NCBI GenBank assembly: GCA_015069215.1
Contig: SVJC01000004.1
Coordinates: forward strand, 1-47,706
DNA: 47,706 nt
Origin: Oscillospiraceae bacterium
Lineage (GTDB): Bacteria > Bacillota > Clostridia > Saccharofermentanales > Saccharofermentanaceae
Direction: 5' to 3'
The notes under the pieces were generated by a model, which made no database searches, had not been told where the DNA came from, and saw nothing but the letters and a program-made list of their open reading frames with translations. Positions 17,482-27,072 of this stretch are shown here, one piece after another (position 1 is the first letter of the stretch; every line of letters starts with the position of its first letter). Both the position numbers and the translations under genes were made by a program.

Positions 17482-19230
17482 ATGAAGAGATGTCCGGTAT
17501 GCGGTGTAATGATGGGAGACAACGTAGCACGTTGCTCGATGTGCAAATACGACTTCCAGAAGGCTTCTCAGGGCGACGTCAATACTGCTGCAGCTGATGC
17601 CAAGAAGGTTCTTGAGCAGAAGGAGCAGGAGAAGATAGCTCGCGCCGAGGCCAAGAGAAGCGAAGAAGAGAAGCGCATCATTGAAGCTATGGAAAAGCTT
17701 GAGCGCGACTATAACACGATGCAGGACAAGTTTAATTCCGAGAAGCTCAAGCTTGATTCGGAATTCTCAGCTTTCCAGAAGAAGAAGCTCGATGAGAAGA
17801 TAGCGCTCGAACAGACTGTCGACACTATCCGCAACGAGGTCGGCGAGGCACGTGAGAGACGTGACGCAATGCGCAAGGAAGCTGATTCCATCGTTAAGGA
17901 AGCTAAGGAAAAGACCAAGAAAGAGCACGACGAGATGATCGCCGCAGCTCAGGCTGAGCAGAAGCGCATCCTTGAGGAAGCACAGCGCCAGACTGAAGAA
18001 CTCGCCATCCAGGTCGAGAAAGAATACAAGGAAGCCATGGCCAAGCGTAACGAGCTGATCAAGCAGGCTGAAGAGATACAGGCCATGATGGATAACGCCG
18101 ACAAGATCAAGGCTGAGAGAGAGAAAGAACTCCAGACGATCGAGGCAAACATCGTTAAGCTCAACGCTGATTTTGAGAAGGAGAAGGTAAGGATCGCCGA
18201 GGAGTCCAAGAAGGTCTCCATGGAGCAGGCTTCCGAAGCTCTCAAGATCAAGGATCAGGCTGAAGCAGAAAGAGATAAGGCAAAAGCAGAGACAGAGAAG
18301 CTCATCGCTGCCGCAAATGCAGAGCGCGAGAACATCATCGCAGAGCTCGAGCAGCGCAATAAGCAGGCACAGAGTGAACTTGACAGCCTGACCGATCAGG
18401 CAAGAAAGGTCATGGCTGAGGCTGAGGAGGCTGCCGCAAAGCGCGACGAGCTCAACCAGCAGGCTGCCGCTGCAAGGGAAGAACTCAACAAGCAGGTCGA
18501 GACAGTCAAGGCTGACCTCGCTGCAAGGGAGAAGGAGCTTGACCAGAGGATCAAGTCCGCCAATGCAGATCTCGAAGTCGTTGAAGCAAAGAAGAATAAT
18601 GCCGAGCAGCTCACAAGCCAGTATGAGGCTGAGCAGAAGAAGCTCGAAGGCGAGATAGCCGGTCTGAAGAATGAACTTGATGAAGCCAACCGCGTTATTG
18701 CAGATTCCAAGAAAGCAACTGTCCTCGCTGAGGCTGCTGCCCAGGAGATCGTTCTCAACGCAGAGAAGCAGGCTGTATTCCTCAAGGAAGTTGCCCTCAG
18801 TGAGAGCGAGAAGGGCTCCATGTTGAAGCAGATCGAAGAATTGGAAAATCAGATTAAGGAGAAGGAAATGGAGAAGGCTGAACTTGAGAAGAAGCTTGCT
18901 GCACTCGACGAGTCCGTAGCATTGCTCGAGAAGAGAGTCAGGGAGGGAGTTTCCGGAGCAGCGGACGGCCCCAAGGAATACAGCGTTGAGGTTGTCGGAC
19001 ACAACAGAATGTCCGAAGTCGACGTCAAAGCTCTTTCTGAGGTCCTCAAGAAGAAAGCAGCTGAAGGCTGGAAGCTCGTTTCTGCGATCGATGATGACGG
19101 CGGAAAGCTCATCTCTTCCATGGGTGGTTCAGAGGCTGCATCTCTGTCCGGCGGTTCCTTCAATACCAAGGAAGACCGTGTCATCCTGATCTTCGAGAGA
19201 CCTCTCCAGGAAACAAGAAGAGTCAGATAA
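17482..19230 (+). CDS. Zinc-ribbon / long coiled-coil / DUF4177-like C-terminal domain protein
   Basis: N-terminal CPVCG...CSMCKYDF; about 450 residues of E/K/A heptad-like coiled coil; C-terminal YSVEVVGHN...EGWKLVSAI...ILIFERP. Confidence 0.75.
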   Translation: MKRCPVCGVMMGDNVARCSMCKYDFQKASQGDVNTAAADAKKVLEQKEQEKIARAEAKRSEEEKRIIEAMEKLERDYNTMQDKFNSEKLKLDSEFSAFQKKKLDEKIALEQTVDTIRNEVGEARERRDAMRKEADSIVKEAKEKTKKEHDEMIAAAQAEQKRILEEAQRQTEELAIQVEKEYKEAMAKRNELIKQAEEIQAMMDNADKIKAEREKELQTIEANIVKLNADFEKEKVRIAEESKKVSMEQASEALKIKDQAEAERDKAKAETEKLIAAANAERENIIAELEQRNKQAQSELDSLTDQARKVMAEAEEAAAKRDELNQQAAAAREELNKQVETVKADLAAREKELDQRIKSANADLEVVEAKKNNAEQLTSQYEAEQKKLEGEIAGLKNELDEANRVIADSKKATVLAEAAAQEIVLNAEKQAVFLKEVALSESEKGSMLKQIEELENQIKEKEMEKAELEKKLAALDESVALLEKRVREGVSGAADGPKEYSVEVVGHNRMSEVDVKALSEVLKKKAAEGWKLVSAIDDDGGKLISSMGGSEAASLSGGSFNTKEDRVILIFERPLQETRRVR

Positions 19231-19258
19231 TCTTTTCACGGTTTAAACAGATTTATGG

Positions 19259-19289
19259 GAGGCTGCACAAGTTGCAGCCTCTTTTTTTT
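19259..19289 (+). terminator. Intrinsic terminator
   Basis: gaggctgca caagt tgcagcctc followed by TTTTTTTT. Confidence 0.9.
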
Positions 19290-19417
19290 CTTTTTTGGAG
19301 ATGAAATCAAATGCACAAAAAAAGTTTCAATTTTGTTTGTGGTTTTGTGGAATTAGACTATCAAATATTTTATAATAGGAAAGTTATTGAAAATTTGAAT
19401 CCAAGGAGGAATGACTG

Positions 19418-21493
19418 ATGGAAAATTATTCCGCAGACAAAATTCGCAATATCGCGCTGTTCGGGCACGTCGGGTCCGGAAAGACGACACTCGCTGAGGC
19501 GATTCTTTTTTACACCAAAGCGATCAGCCGTCAGGGCAAGATCGTTGACGGAAACACGACACTTGACTATGATCCCGAAGAGATCAAGCGTCAGATGTCT
19601 GTTAGCCTTTCCGTTGCCTGCTGTGAGTATAAGGGCAGCAAGATCAATATCATCGACACACCCGGTGACTTCGATTTTCTGGGCGAAGAGATGAGCGGAA
19701 TAAGGATCGCCGATTCCGGTGTCATCATGATCTCCGCTAAGGGCGGTACATCCGTAGGTTCCGAGAAGGCAATAAGACTCCTTAAGGGTAAGAAGGTTCC
19801 TTTCCTGTTCTTCATGAACAGAATGGATGAGCCTAACGCAGACTTCGAGGCAGTTGCTGCCCGTATGATGGAGCGTTACGGACCTTCAGTCATCCCGCTC
19901 TCTTTCCCCATCATGAAGGACGGCCAGATGACAGGCATCGTCGATGTTATGAACCGCAAGGCTTTCAACGTCGACAAGGCAACGGGCAAGTTCATTGAGT
20001 ATCCGCTTCCCGAAGAATACAACGAGAGAGTTGATGACCTCCAGAACAAGGTCAACGAAGTCGTTGCAGAAGCTGACGATGCTCTCATGGAGAAGTTCTT
20101 CGCAGGCGAGCCTTTTACAGAAGACGAGTTCCGTCACGGCGTACATGCCGGCTTCCGTGAAGGTAAGCTCCACCCGATCTATTGCGGTTCCGCATACATG
20201 AACTGGGGTATCGACTTCCTCCTCAACTGCATCTCGAAGGATACACCTCCGGCAGGCAAGAAGCCCGCTTTGGAAGCTACTCTTCCCGACGGCGGCACAC
20301 AGATGGTCGGATGCTCCATCGACGATCCGCTCGCTGCATTCGTATTCAAGACGATCTCCGACCCGTTCGTCGGTAAGATCAGTATCTTTAAGGTCAACGC
20401 AGGTACACTCCGTGCCAACTCCACCGTCTACAACGCCACAAAGGGCAAGGAAGAGAGGATCGGCGGTCTCTTCTATCTGAGAGGCAAGGAGCAGATCGTA
20501 ACCGATAAGGTCACCGCCGGTGATATCGGTGCTGCAGCAAAGCTCGCCAACACGGATACCAACGATACGCTCTGCGACAAGGCACGCATTCTCGAGATGC
20601 CTAAGATCAAGTTCCCTACACCCGTTCTTTCCAAGAGCATCGTTCCTGATAAGAAGGGTGAGGAAGATAAGATCATAACAGGTCTTACAAAGCTCGCAGA
20701 CGAAGATCATTGCTTCTCAGTTGAGACCAACCCCGAGACAAAGCAGATGGTCCTCTCCGGCCTCGGCGACATGCAGCTCAAGGTCATCATCAGCAAGCTC
20801 AAGAGCGTTTACAACGTTAACTGCACGCTGGATGCACCCAGGGTTGCTTACCGTGAAGCCATCCGCAAGAAGGTCAAGGTCCAGGGTAAGCATAAGAAGC
20901 AGTCCGGCGGCCACGGCCAGTACGGTGATGTCTGGATCGAGTTCGAGCCCAATGCAGAGACAGAGGATCTCGTATTCGAAGAGAAGGTCTTCGGCGGCGC
21001 TGTCCCGAAGAACTACTTCCCGGCAGTCGAAAAGGGTCTTCAGGAATCCGTAAAGAAGGGCGTCCTCGCAGGCTATCCCGTTGTTAACCTTAAGGCAACC
21101 CTCCTCGATGGTTCTTACCACCCGGTAGACTCTTCAGAAATGGCATTCAAGATCGCTGCAAACCTCGCTTTCAAGGCCGGTATGGCAGCAGCTAGCCCTG
21201 TTCTCCTCGAACCCATCAGCAAGGTTGAGGTACACATCCCCGAGGATAAGCAGGGAGACATCATGGGCGATCTCAACAAGCGCCGCGGAAGGATCATGGG
21301 CATCGATGCAGACGAGTTCGGTTCTGTAGTCAATGCTGAGGTTCCTACGGCTGAAATGCTCGAATACGCTACAGACCTTAAGTCAATGACTCAGGGCCGC
21401 GGATGGTTCTCCATGGAGCACGTACGCTATGAACCCGCACCTGACGAAATCGCTCAGAAGGTCATTGCAGAGGCTAAGGTTGAAGAAGAGTAA
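19418..21493 (+). CDS. Elongation factor G-like GTPase (EF-G paralogue type)
   Basis: GHVGSGKTTLAEAIL, DTPGDFDF, NRMD GTPase motifs; C-terminal EF-G domains IV/V. Confidence 0.92.
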   Translation: MENYSADKIRNIALFGHVGSGKTTLAEAILFYTKAISRQGKIVDGNTTLDYDPEEIKRQMSVSLSVACCEYKGSKINIIDTPGDFDFLGEEMSGIRIADSGVIMISAKGGTSVGSEKAIRLLKGKKVPFLFFMNRMDEPNADFEAVAARMMERYGPSVIPLSFPIMKDGQMTGIVDVMNRKAFNVDKATGKFIEYPLPEEYNERVDDLQNKVNEVVAEADDALMEKFFAGEPFTEDEFRHGVHAGFREGKLHPIYCGSAYMNWGIDFLLNCISKDTPPAGKKPALEATLPDGGTQMVGCSIDDPLAAFVFKTISDPFVGKISIFKVNAGTLRANSTVYNATKGKEERIGGLFYLRGKEQIVTDKVTAGDIGAAAKLANTDTNDTLCDKARILEMPKIKFPTPVLSKSIVPDKKGEEDKIITGLTKLADEDHCFSVETNPETKQMVLSGLGDMQLKVIISKLKSVYNVNCTLDAPRVAYREAIRKKVKVQGKHKKQSGGHGQYGDVWIEFEPNAETEDLVFEEKVFGGAVPKNYFPAVEKGLQESVKKGVLAGYPVVNLKATLLDGSYHPVDSSEMAFKIAANLAFKAGMAAASPVLLEPISKVEVHIPEDKQGDIMGDLNKRRGRIMGIDADEFGSVVNAEVPTAEMLEYATDLKSMTQGRGWFSMEHVRYEPAPDEIAQKVIAEAKVEEE

Positions 21494-21574
21494 GTATCAT
21501 TACCTTACATGCTAAGGTCCTCCGCGCGGGCGCAGCTCGCTTGTGCGGAAGTCCGCTCGCAAAGCAATGATACT
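21493..21574 (+). other. Candidate structured RNA element in the 3' region of the EF-G-like gene
   Basis: 9-bp closing helix agtatcatt/aatgatact enclosing acctta-catgc-taaggt and tccgc...gcgga hairpins. Confidence 0.4.
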
Positions 21575-21596
21575 CTTGGAGAAAACAGAAAATGAT

Positions 21597-21633
21597 AAAG
21601 GGGCTGTTGCTAAACAAGCAACAGTCCTTTTTT
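21597..21633 (+). terminator. Intrinsic terminator
   Basis: 14-bp stem aaaggggctgttgc / gcaacagtcctttt (two G-U), loop taaacaa, T-run. Confidence 0.85.
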
Positions 21634-21685
21634 CTGGGCTCAAACTTCGCGGAAAAACGGTTAAGCAATTACTGACAGAGTCACG

Positions 21686-21914
21686 TCATTCCGGAATAGC
21701 GATATTTCGTTTTTGGAATGAATATCCTCAAGCAGTTTTGATAAATAATCCGACTTTTTGATTCCGAAAACCGTTATTCTTGATTTTGGAATGAAAAATC
21801 TTTCTTCAAAGGTTGTTTTTCGATGATTATGTCATTCCAAAATCAGACTTTTTAAAATCTGGAACGACGCAGTCTACAGTTCCGGTCAAAAGTGAGCAGG
21901 TATTCCCGGAATGA
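21686..21914. repeat. Intergenic cluster of GGAATGA / TCATTCC inverted repeats
   Basis: Five exact 7-mers (21686 -, 21715 +, 21788 +, 21832 -, 21908 +), incl. a perfect 14-nt inverted repeat 21781-21794 / 21832-21845. Confidence 0.7.
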
Positions 21915-21938
21915 AAAACGGGTGCGTAATAGCACCCG
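21913..21938 (-). terminator. Intrinsic terminator for the 21965-25147 gene
   Basis: Minus strand cgggtgc tattac gcacccg followed by TTTTT. Confidence 0.7.
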
Positions 21939-21964
21939 CTGTAGTGTTTGAATTGCAGCAACGA

Positions 21965-24900
21965 TCAGTAGATCTTGTAGATGATCGTTTTCTCTTCCGT
22001 GAAGTAAGCGACCTGCTGGAGGTTCTGCTCGAAGAATTCACGGTTGAAGAATACGTCTTCACCGTAGTCACCGTCTTCGAAGTCAGGATCAGCGATGAGG
22101 TAACGGATTCCACGCTCCTTGCAGTAACGCTTGAATTCCTTGATGTCGCCGCCGCATCCTGAGATGAGCCAGAGGTAGATCGTGTCACGTGTGTTGGTGT
22201 CGTGACCTGCTGACCATGCGTAGTAAGGCCAGCCGTAGTACATCGGACGTCCTGCGAGCAGGAAACGGTTCATGGACCATTCAGGTGTCAGGAAGACGTC
22301 GTTGGGTTCAGTATTCTTTTCGATCCATTCAGTGACAGGCGAGTTAACGTTTACTGCCATCGGAGTGGAGTTGATGTTGATGTATGTTGCCCATTCGGAG
22401 ATACCGGTACCGACGAGGGCTACGAGGAGAATGAGAGCTGCGAGTACGCCGAAGATCTCGAAAATGACCCAGACAGGGCCTGGGAGACCTTTTGCCTTGG
22501 CAGGCTCTATGGCAGCATGCTCAAGGACCATCTCAGGCTCATCATCTTCATCGTCATCTTCTTCGTCCGATTTATCGTTATCAGACTCCTTCTCGTCAGT
22601 CTCTTTGACATCGGATTTCTTCTCTTCGGTTTCTTCCTTGACCAGAGCCTTTTCCTCAGACTTTTCGGAATCTTCGGATTTCTCTTTCTTATCTTCCTCG
22701 TCTTCGTCAAGAACCTCGAAAGGCATTTCGTCAGTGTCTTCTGTTTCTTCCTTAGCGGAATCAGGTTCGTTCTTGTCAGAAGACTTTTCGGAAGAGGACT
22801 CATCGGTCTTTTCTTCAGCCTTTTCTTCGGAATCTTCGGACTTGGCAGCTTCCTCAGTGATGGCAGCAGAACCGGGTCTCATTCCTGCAGTAAGTTCAGC
22901 GGGAATGTCTGAATCAGAGTCTTTTGCTTCTTCTTTGCTTTCGTCAGCCTTATCTGCGGCATCGGAGGCCTTTTCATCCTTGAATGCGACTTCGGCATCA
23001 TCGGAATCATCGGAGACTTCTGTTTCGGAAGAAGTATCTTTGCCGGCATCCTCAGCTTTAGCGGCTTCCTCGGTAATTGCCACGGAACCCGGGCGCATTG
23101 AGACGGTACGCTCATCCGGGATCTTGGAAAGCAGACGGGAGTCCTTATCTTCGGACTTTTCTTCTTCTTTTTTATCCTCTGCCTTCTCGTCGTCTGTGAT
23201 TATCTCTTCGGGCAGATCTGCGGAAGCGTCATCAGAATCGGTGATGACTTCGAAAGGACCTTCATCGTCACCGAAATGGACTTCTTCGGGTTCCTTCTTA
23301 ACGGATTCCTCAAGTGCTTTGGTCTCTTCCTCAGTTACGGGAGCAAGCTCTCCTTCTTTTTCGGCCTTGGCGATGTTGGCTTCAAGAGCCTTCCGGTCGA
23401 CGGTTTCTTCTTCGGGTTCTTCCACTTCGACGTCATCTTCGGCGTCTGCATCGAAATCCTCGGCATCAACTGCCAAAACGGCCTTTCTTCTTCCGGGAAC
23501 CACGAACAGATTGGCAAGGAGCAATGCGACAAATGCATCGATCAGGATTAACGATACCTGGATGAACTTGTGGTTCGCAAGCATTTCACGGGTGACCTGG
23601 AAAAAGAATGCGAAGATCATGGGGTTCAGGAATGCGAGCATGAGGAAGAATCTGTACACGGGCTTCTTTCTGATTATGTCGTGGATCAGAAGGATGACTG
23701 TGCACAATTCAGCAGCAATGAGCGTTGCGCCCGTAACCGTAACGATGTATGTTCCCCAGCTTAAGATGACATTGGAAGTGATCGGATTGGAAGTCTCTGA
23801 AAGGAGGAATCCGGGATTGTATGCCATGGAGAGGACATTCTGGGCGCCGCCCGAGAATACCATCGTCTGGATGTAAGAGGATACGACAGCGCAGATAGCG
23901 ACCATCAGGTGCAGGAGCCTGCTCTCTGAAACGAGTGCCATTCCGAAAAGAACGAGCAGCAGTGAAATGAGGCAGGAACCGTGGAAATACGGCATGACTA
24001 TCACAAGTATGCAAGAGTAGAGTGCGACAGTTCCGGCTGAGAGCGGGTCATCCTTTCTGGGAAGCCATGCGTTCCTGGAGAACAAGATGGCCTTGAAAAC
24101 TCCGGAGAAAGAACCCGCGCTCATTACGGAGATGCAGAGTCTTCTTACGAAAGGTATGAAAAGGATAACGCAAATGAGCACCACAGCGATGCCGAGCATC
24201 AGGTGGCGCTGGTTCGGATAAACATTGATGGCCCATACGCCCCATTCGTCGTAGGGGGTGGTGCCGTACCATGAAGATTCTGACATTATCTCGGTGATTG
24301 CTCCTACGGGTGTCTGGCCCTTTGAGATGAGATCGCCGATGTGGATGAATACGTTAAGTGAGCTCCTGAGGAAAACGAGTATGGGTGAAAGCGCAAACGC
24401 AAGACGTCTTCCGGAAAGGAGAGAAGCAAGGAGTCCCAAGAGGACCATTGCGCATACCATCGAGATTATCGAAGGTACGTTGAGTGCGTAATCGATGGGG
24501 AAACCCAGGTATTCGAGCATTCCGGCGAGGAAATAGAACATGAAGTGGTACTTGATGCCGTCACCTGAGAAATGCATGTATTCGGAAGGAAAGTTAAATC
24601 CTCTGCCGAATGAGGAGACCATTGCCGTGTGGGGCGAGAGGTCTGAGAATGTGGAATAGCCGTTCAAGAGATAGCCGCCGTCGATCCTGTATGTGTAGAA
24701 CATGAGGAAAGCAGCGACCACTGTGGTAAGAAGGATGGAGAAGCTGTAAAAAAGCGTATTGGAAGGCTTGTTTACATACTGGGGAAGCTTTGTTACGGAT
24801 TCTCCTTCTTCCTCTTTCCTGATGCGTCTCTTGTTTACGAGCATCAGGCAGGTGAGGACGAGCCACAGGAATAAAGCGGCGGTGACCATGAAACTGATCT

Positions 24901-25147
24901 TCATGCAGAGCTTGTCGCTTGCGACTATATAGGAAAGACCAAGTATCACGTAATAGTTGACGAACGGAACACAAAGCATGCCGGTAACTGTTCCGGCAGA
25001 AACAACGAACAGGGTGCTCGGTATGTTTTCGATCGCCTTGACGGAGGGCGCACAGGCCAAATACAGACGTCTGACATCGGGAACACAGATGGACACGAGG
25101 ACCATTCCCGTTATGGCGCATACGCAAAGATACAGAAATGCGAGCAT
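21965..25147 (-). CDS. Large polytopic membrane protein (GT-C glycosyltransferase-like) with a ~300-residue acidic disordered insert
   Basis: Many TM helices, D/E/K/S-rich insert, final TM, then FLTPEWSMNRFLLAGRPMYYGWPYYAWSAGHDT...GIRYLIADPDF. Confidence 0.75.
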   Translation of the reverse strand: MLAFLYLCVCAITGMVLVSICVPDVRRLYLACAPSVKAIENIPSTLFVVSAGTVTGMLCVPFVNYYVILGLSYIVASDKLCMKISFMVTAALFLWLVLTCLMLVNKRRIRKEEEGESVTKLPQYVNKPSNTLFYSFSILLTTVVAAFLMFYTYRIDGGYLLNGYSTFSDLSPHTAMVSSFGRGFNFPSEYMHFSGDGIKYHFMFYFLAGMLEYLGFPIDYALNVPSIISMVCAMVLLGLLASLLSGRRLAFALSPILVFLRSSLNVFIHIGDLISKGQTPVGAITEIMSESSWYGTTPYDEWGVWAINVYPNQRHLMLGIAVVLICVILFIPFVRRLCISVMSAGSFSGVFKAILFSRNAWLPRKDDPLSAGTVALYSCILVIVMPYFHGSCLISLLLVLFGMALVSESRLLHLMVAICAVVSSYIQTMVFSGGAQNVLSMAYNPGFLLSETSNPITSNVILSWGTYIVTVTGATLIAAELCTVILLIHDIIRKKPVYRFFLMLAFLNPMIFAFFFQVTREMLANHKFIQVSLILIDAFVALLLANLFVVPGRRKAVLAVDAEDFDADAEDDVEVEEPEEETVDRKALEANIAKAEKEGELAPVTEEETKALEESVKKEPEEVHFGDDEGPFEVITDSDDASADLPEEIITDDEKAEDKKEEEKSEDKDSRLLSKIPDERTVSMRPGSVAITEEAAKAEDAGKDTSSETEVSDDSDDAEVAFKDEKASDAADKADESKEEAKDSDSDIPAELTAGMRPGSAAITEEAAKSEDSEEKAEEKTDESSSEKSSDKNEPDSAKEETEDTDEMPFEVLDEDEEDKKEKSEDSEKSEEKALVKEETEEKKSDVKETDEKESDNDKSDEEDDDEDDEPEMVLEHAAIEPAKAKGLPGPVWVIFEIFGVLAALILLVALVGTGISEWATYININSTPMAVNVNSPVTEWIEKNTEPNDVFLTPEWSMNRFLLAGRPMYYGWPYYAWSAGHDTNTRDTIYLWLISGCGGDIKEFKRYCKERGIRYLIADPDFEDGDYGEDVFFNREFFEQNLQQVAYFTEEKTIIYKIY

Positions 25148-25296
25148 AATTTCTCCCTTCTAACAATTTAAATAATTATATCAATTATTAAAAAGAGCAA
25201 CTTTTACAAACTTATAACAGTTTCTGATAAAGGGGGGAAAAGATTTGTGAAAAAGGTCTATAATCTCCATATATCTTGTGAAGAGAAAGGTTTTTC

Positions 25297-26352
25297 ATGA
25301 AAATAGTTGTTTTGGGCGGCGGTCTGTCGCCGGAGCGTGATGTTTCGCTCAAATCCGCAAGTCTCATCGCTAACGCACTTCTTTCAAGGGGTCATGAGGT
25401 TGCGCTGATAGATCTTTACGATGGCATTGAGAACAATAACCCCGCCGAGAGCTTTTTCAGGCGTGGAACCGTTAACCCTTATACTTACACGATCCCCGAG
25501 ACCGAACCTGATCTCGAGGAGATCATCAGCCGTCACGGCGGAAGAAGGCAGTGGGTCGGCCCGAGGGTCATTGAACTCTGTCAGTACGCCGACAGGGTAT
25601 TTTTAGGTCTCCACGGATCACACGGCGAAAACGGTCAGGTTCAGGCACTTCTTGATGCCTATGACGTTAAGTACACCGGCTGCGGCTATCTCGGTTGCGC
25701 CATCGCGATGGATAAGACACTGTCCAAGGCACTTATCGCAGGAGCGGGGATCCCTACTGCCAAGTGGATCAGCGGCAAATACGAGGAAATGACACCCGAA
25801 AGGATCAAGTCCGAGATCGGAATCCCTTGCGTGATCAAGCCCATCGGCTGCGGTTCTTCATGCGGCGTCTCCATTGTTAAGACCGAAGAGGAATTCGGAC
25901 CTGCACTCGAGTGGGCCGCTTCCTATAAGCAGAGCATCCTGGTCGAAAAGTTCCTCAAGGGACGTGAGGTCACGATCGGCGTGGTAGGCCACAGGGCTCT
26001 CCCGATCACCGAGATCATTCCTCACGAGGGTTTCTACGATTATAAGAACAAATATCAGGACGGTCTTACCACTCATGTATGCCCGGCCCGGATCGATCCG
26101 GCCGACTACAAGAAGTGCCAGGATCTTGCAGTCAGGATATTCGACATATTAAGGATGAACCAGTACGGAAGGATCGATATGATCTACGACGAGAATACCC
26201 ATGAATTCTGGTTCATTGAGGCAAATAACCTCCCCGGAATGACCAACACGTCGCTTCTTCCAGAGGCTGCCAAGGCCGAAGGCATCGCTTATGAGGATCT
26301 TTGCGAGAAGATAGTCATGAGCGCCGGAAGAGATGAGATAGAGGGGCTTTGA
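25297..26352 (+). CDS. ddl: D-alanine--D-alanine ligase
   Basis: GGLSPERDVSLKSA, GLHGSHGENGQVQALLD, ATP-grasp FWFIEANNLPGMT. Confidence 0.9.
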   Translation: MKIVVLGGGLSPERDVSLKSASLIANALLSRGHEVALIDLYDGIENNNPAESFFRRGTVNPYTYTIPETEPDLEEIISRHGGRRQWVGPRVIELCQYADRVFLGLHGSHGENGQVQALLDAYDVKYTGCGYLGCAIAMDKTLSKALIAGAGIPTAKWISGKYEEMTPERIKSEIGIPCVIKPIGCGSSCGVSIVKTEEEFGPALEWAASYKQSILVEKFLKGREVTIGVVGHRALPITEIIPHEGFYDYKNKYQDGLTTHVCPARIDPADYKKCQDLAVRIFDILRMNQYGRIDMIYDENTHEFWFIEANNLPGMTNTSLLPEAAKAEGIAYEDLCEKIVMSAGRDEIEGL

Positions 26353-26421
26353 CCCGGCAAGTAGCCGCAAAGACCCTTATGTGTTAAAATCTAAAGGTTA
26401 AACTTACGGAGGAACGGCCAG

Positions 26422-27030
26422 TTGGATTATCTTGAAGGATTAATGCTCGGCAAGCTTTGGAGCGATACCGATTATGAGAACAGAAAGCATTTCTGGCTCT
26501 TCATAATCTATGGACTCCTTTGCAACTGCATAGTCCTCTACACGTATTTATTCGGAAAGAGACTTCTCGGGATCGGCGATTTGGGAATGCCCCTTTTCGC
26601 TGCATTTATCGTGCTTTTCGTAGCGTGTCCGTTCATCAATTTCAGATATTACCGAATGCCCTTATGGGGCAAAATATTGGTTTTGGCAGAGAAGATATTC
26701 AAATCTTATCTTGTTCTCAGTTTTACCGTGAGCCTCATGCTCCCGAGACTTACGGTCAAAGCAGGCGATCTCCAGACATTCATTGTTGATTATCTCAACA
26801 AGACCCTTGAGGAGTACACGACAAAATATGCTGCAAGTTCCGGTTCGTTTGCAACGGTTACCGGAGTGCTCGCAGGAGGCCTCCACGTAATGCTTACGGT
26901 TTTGGGCATCATCGTAGTGGCAATGATCGTGCCGGGTCTCATCTACATCGTATTCAGATTGGCTCAGTTTGTCTGGGATTGGCTCATCAACACATTGATC
27001 TTAAAGAGATTCTTCCCCTCGAAGCGTTAA
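26422..27030 (+). CDS. Hypothetical membrane protein (TTG start)
   Basis: SD ggagg upstream; about 5 hydrophobic segments. Confidence 0.7.
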   Translation: MDYLEGLMLGKLWSDTDYENRKHFWLFIIYGLLCNCIVLYTYLFGKRLLGIGDLGMPLFAAFIVLFVACPFINFRYYRMPLWGKILVLAEKIFKSYLVLSFTVSLMLPRLTVKAGDLQTFIVDYLNKTLEEYTTKYAASSGSFATVTGVLAGGLHVMLTVLGIIVVAMIVPGLIYIVFRLAQFVWDWLINTLILKRFFPSKR

Positions 27031-27072
27031 TTCCTTCGGTTGAATCTCTTTCCGCGGAAACAGGAGGAATTT

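Noticed and set aside
17767-19002. 411-aa minus-strand Leu/Cys-rich ORF
   Set aside because: Exact antisense of the coiled-coil gene; composition artefact of AAG/GAG/GCT codons.
22272-23876. 534-aa plus-strand ORF rich in Ser
   Set aside because: Antisense to the acidic insert of the 21965-25147 gene; Ser runs are the mirror of GAA/GAC-rich codons. No SD, no family.
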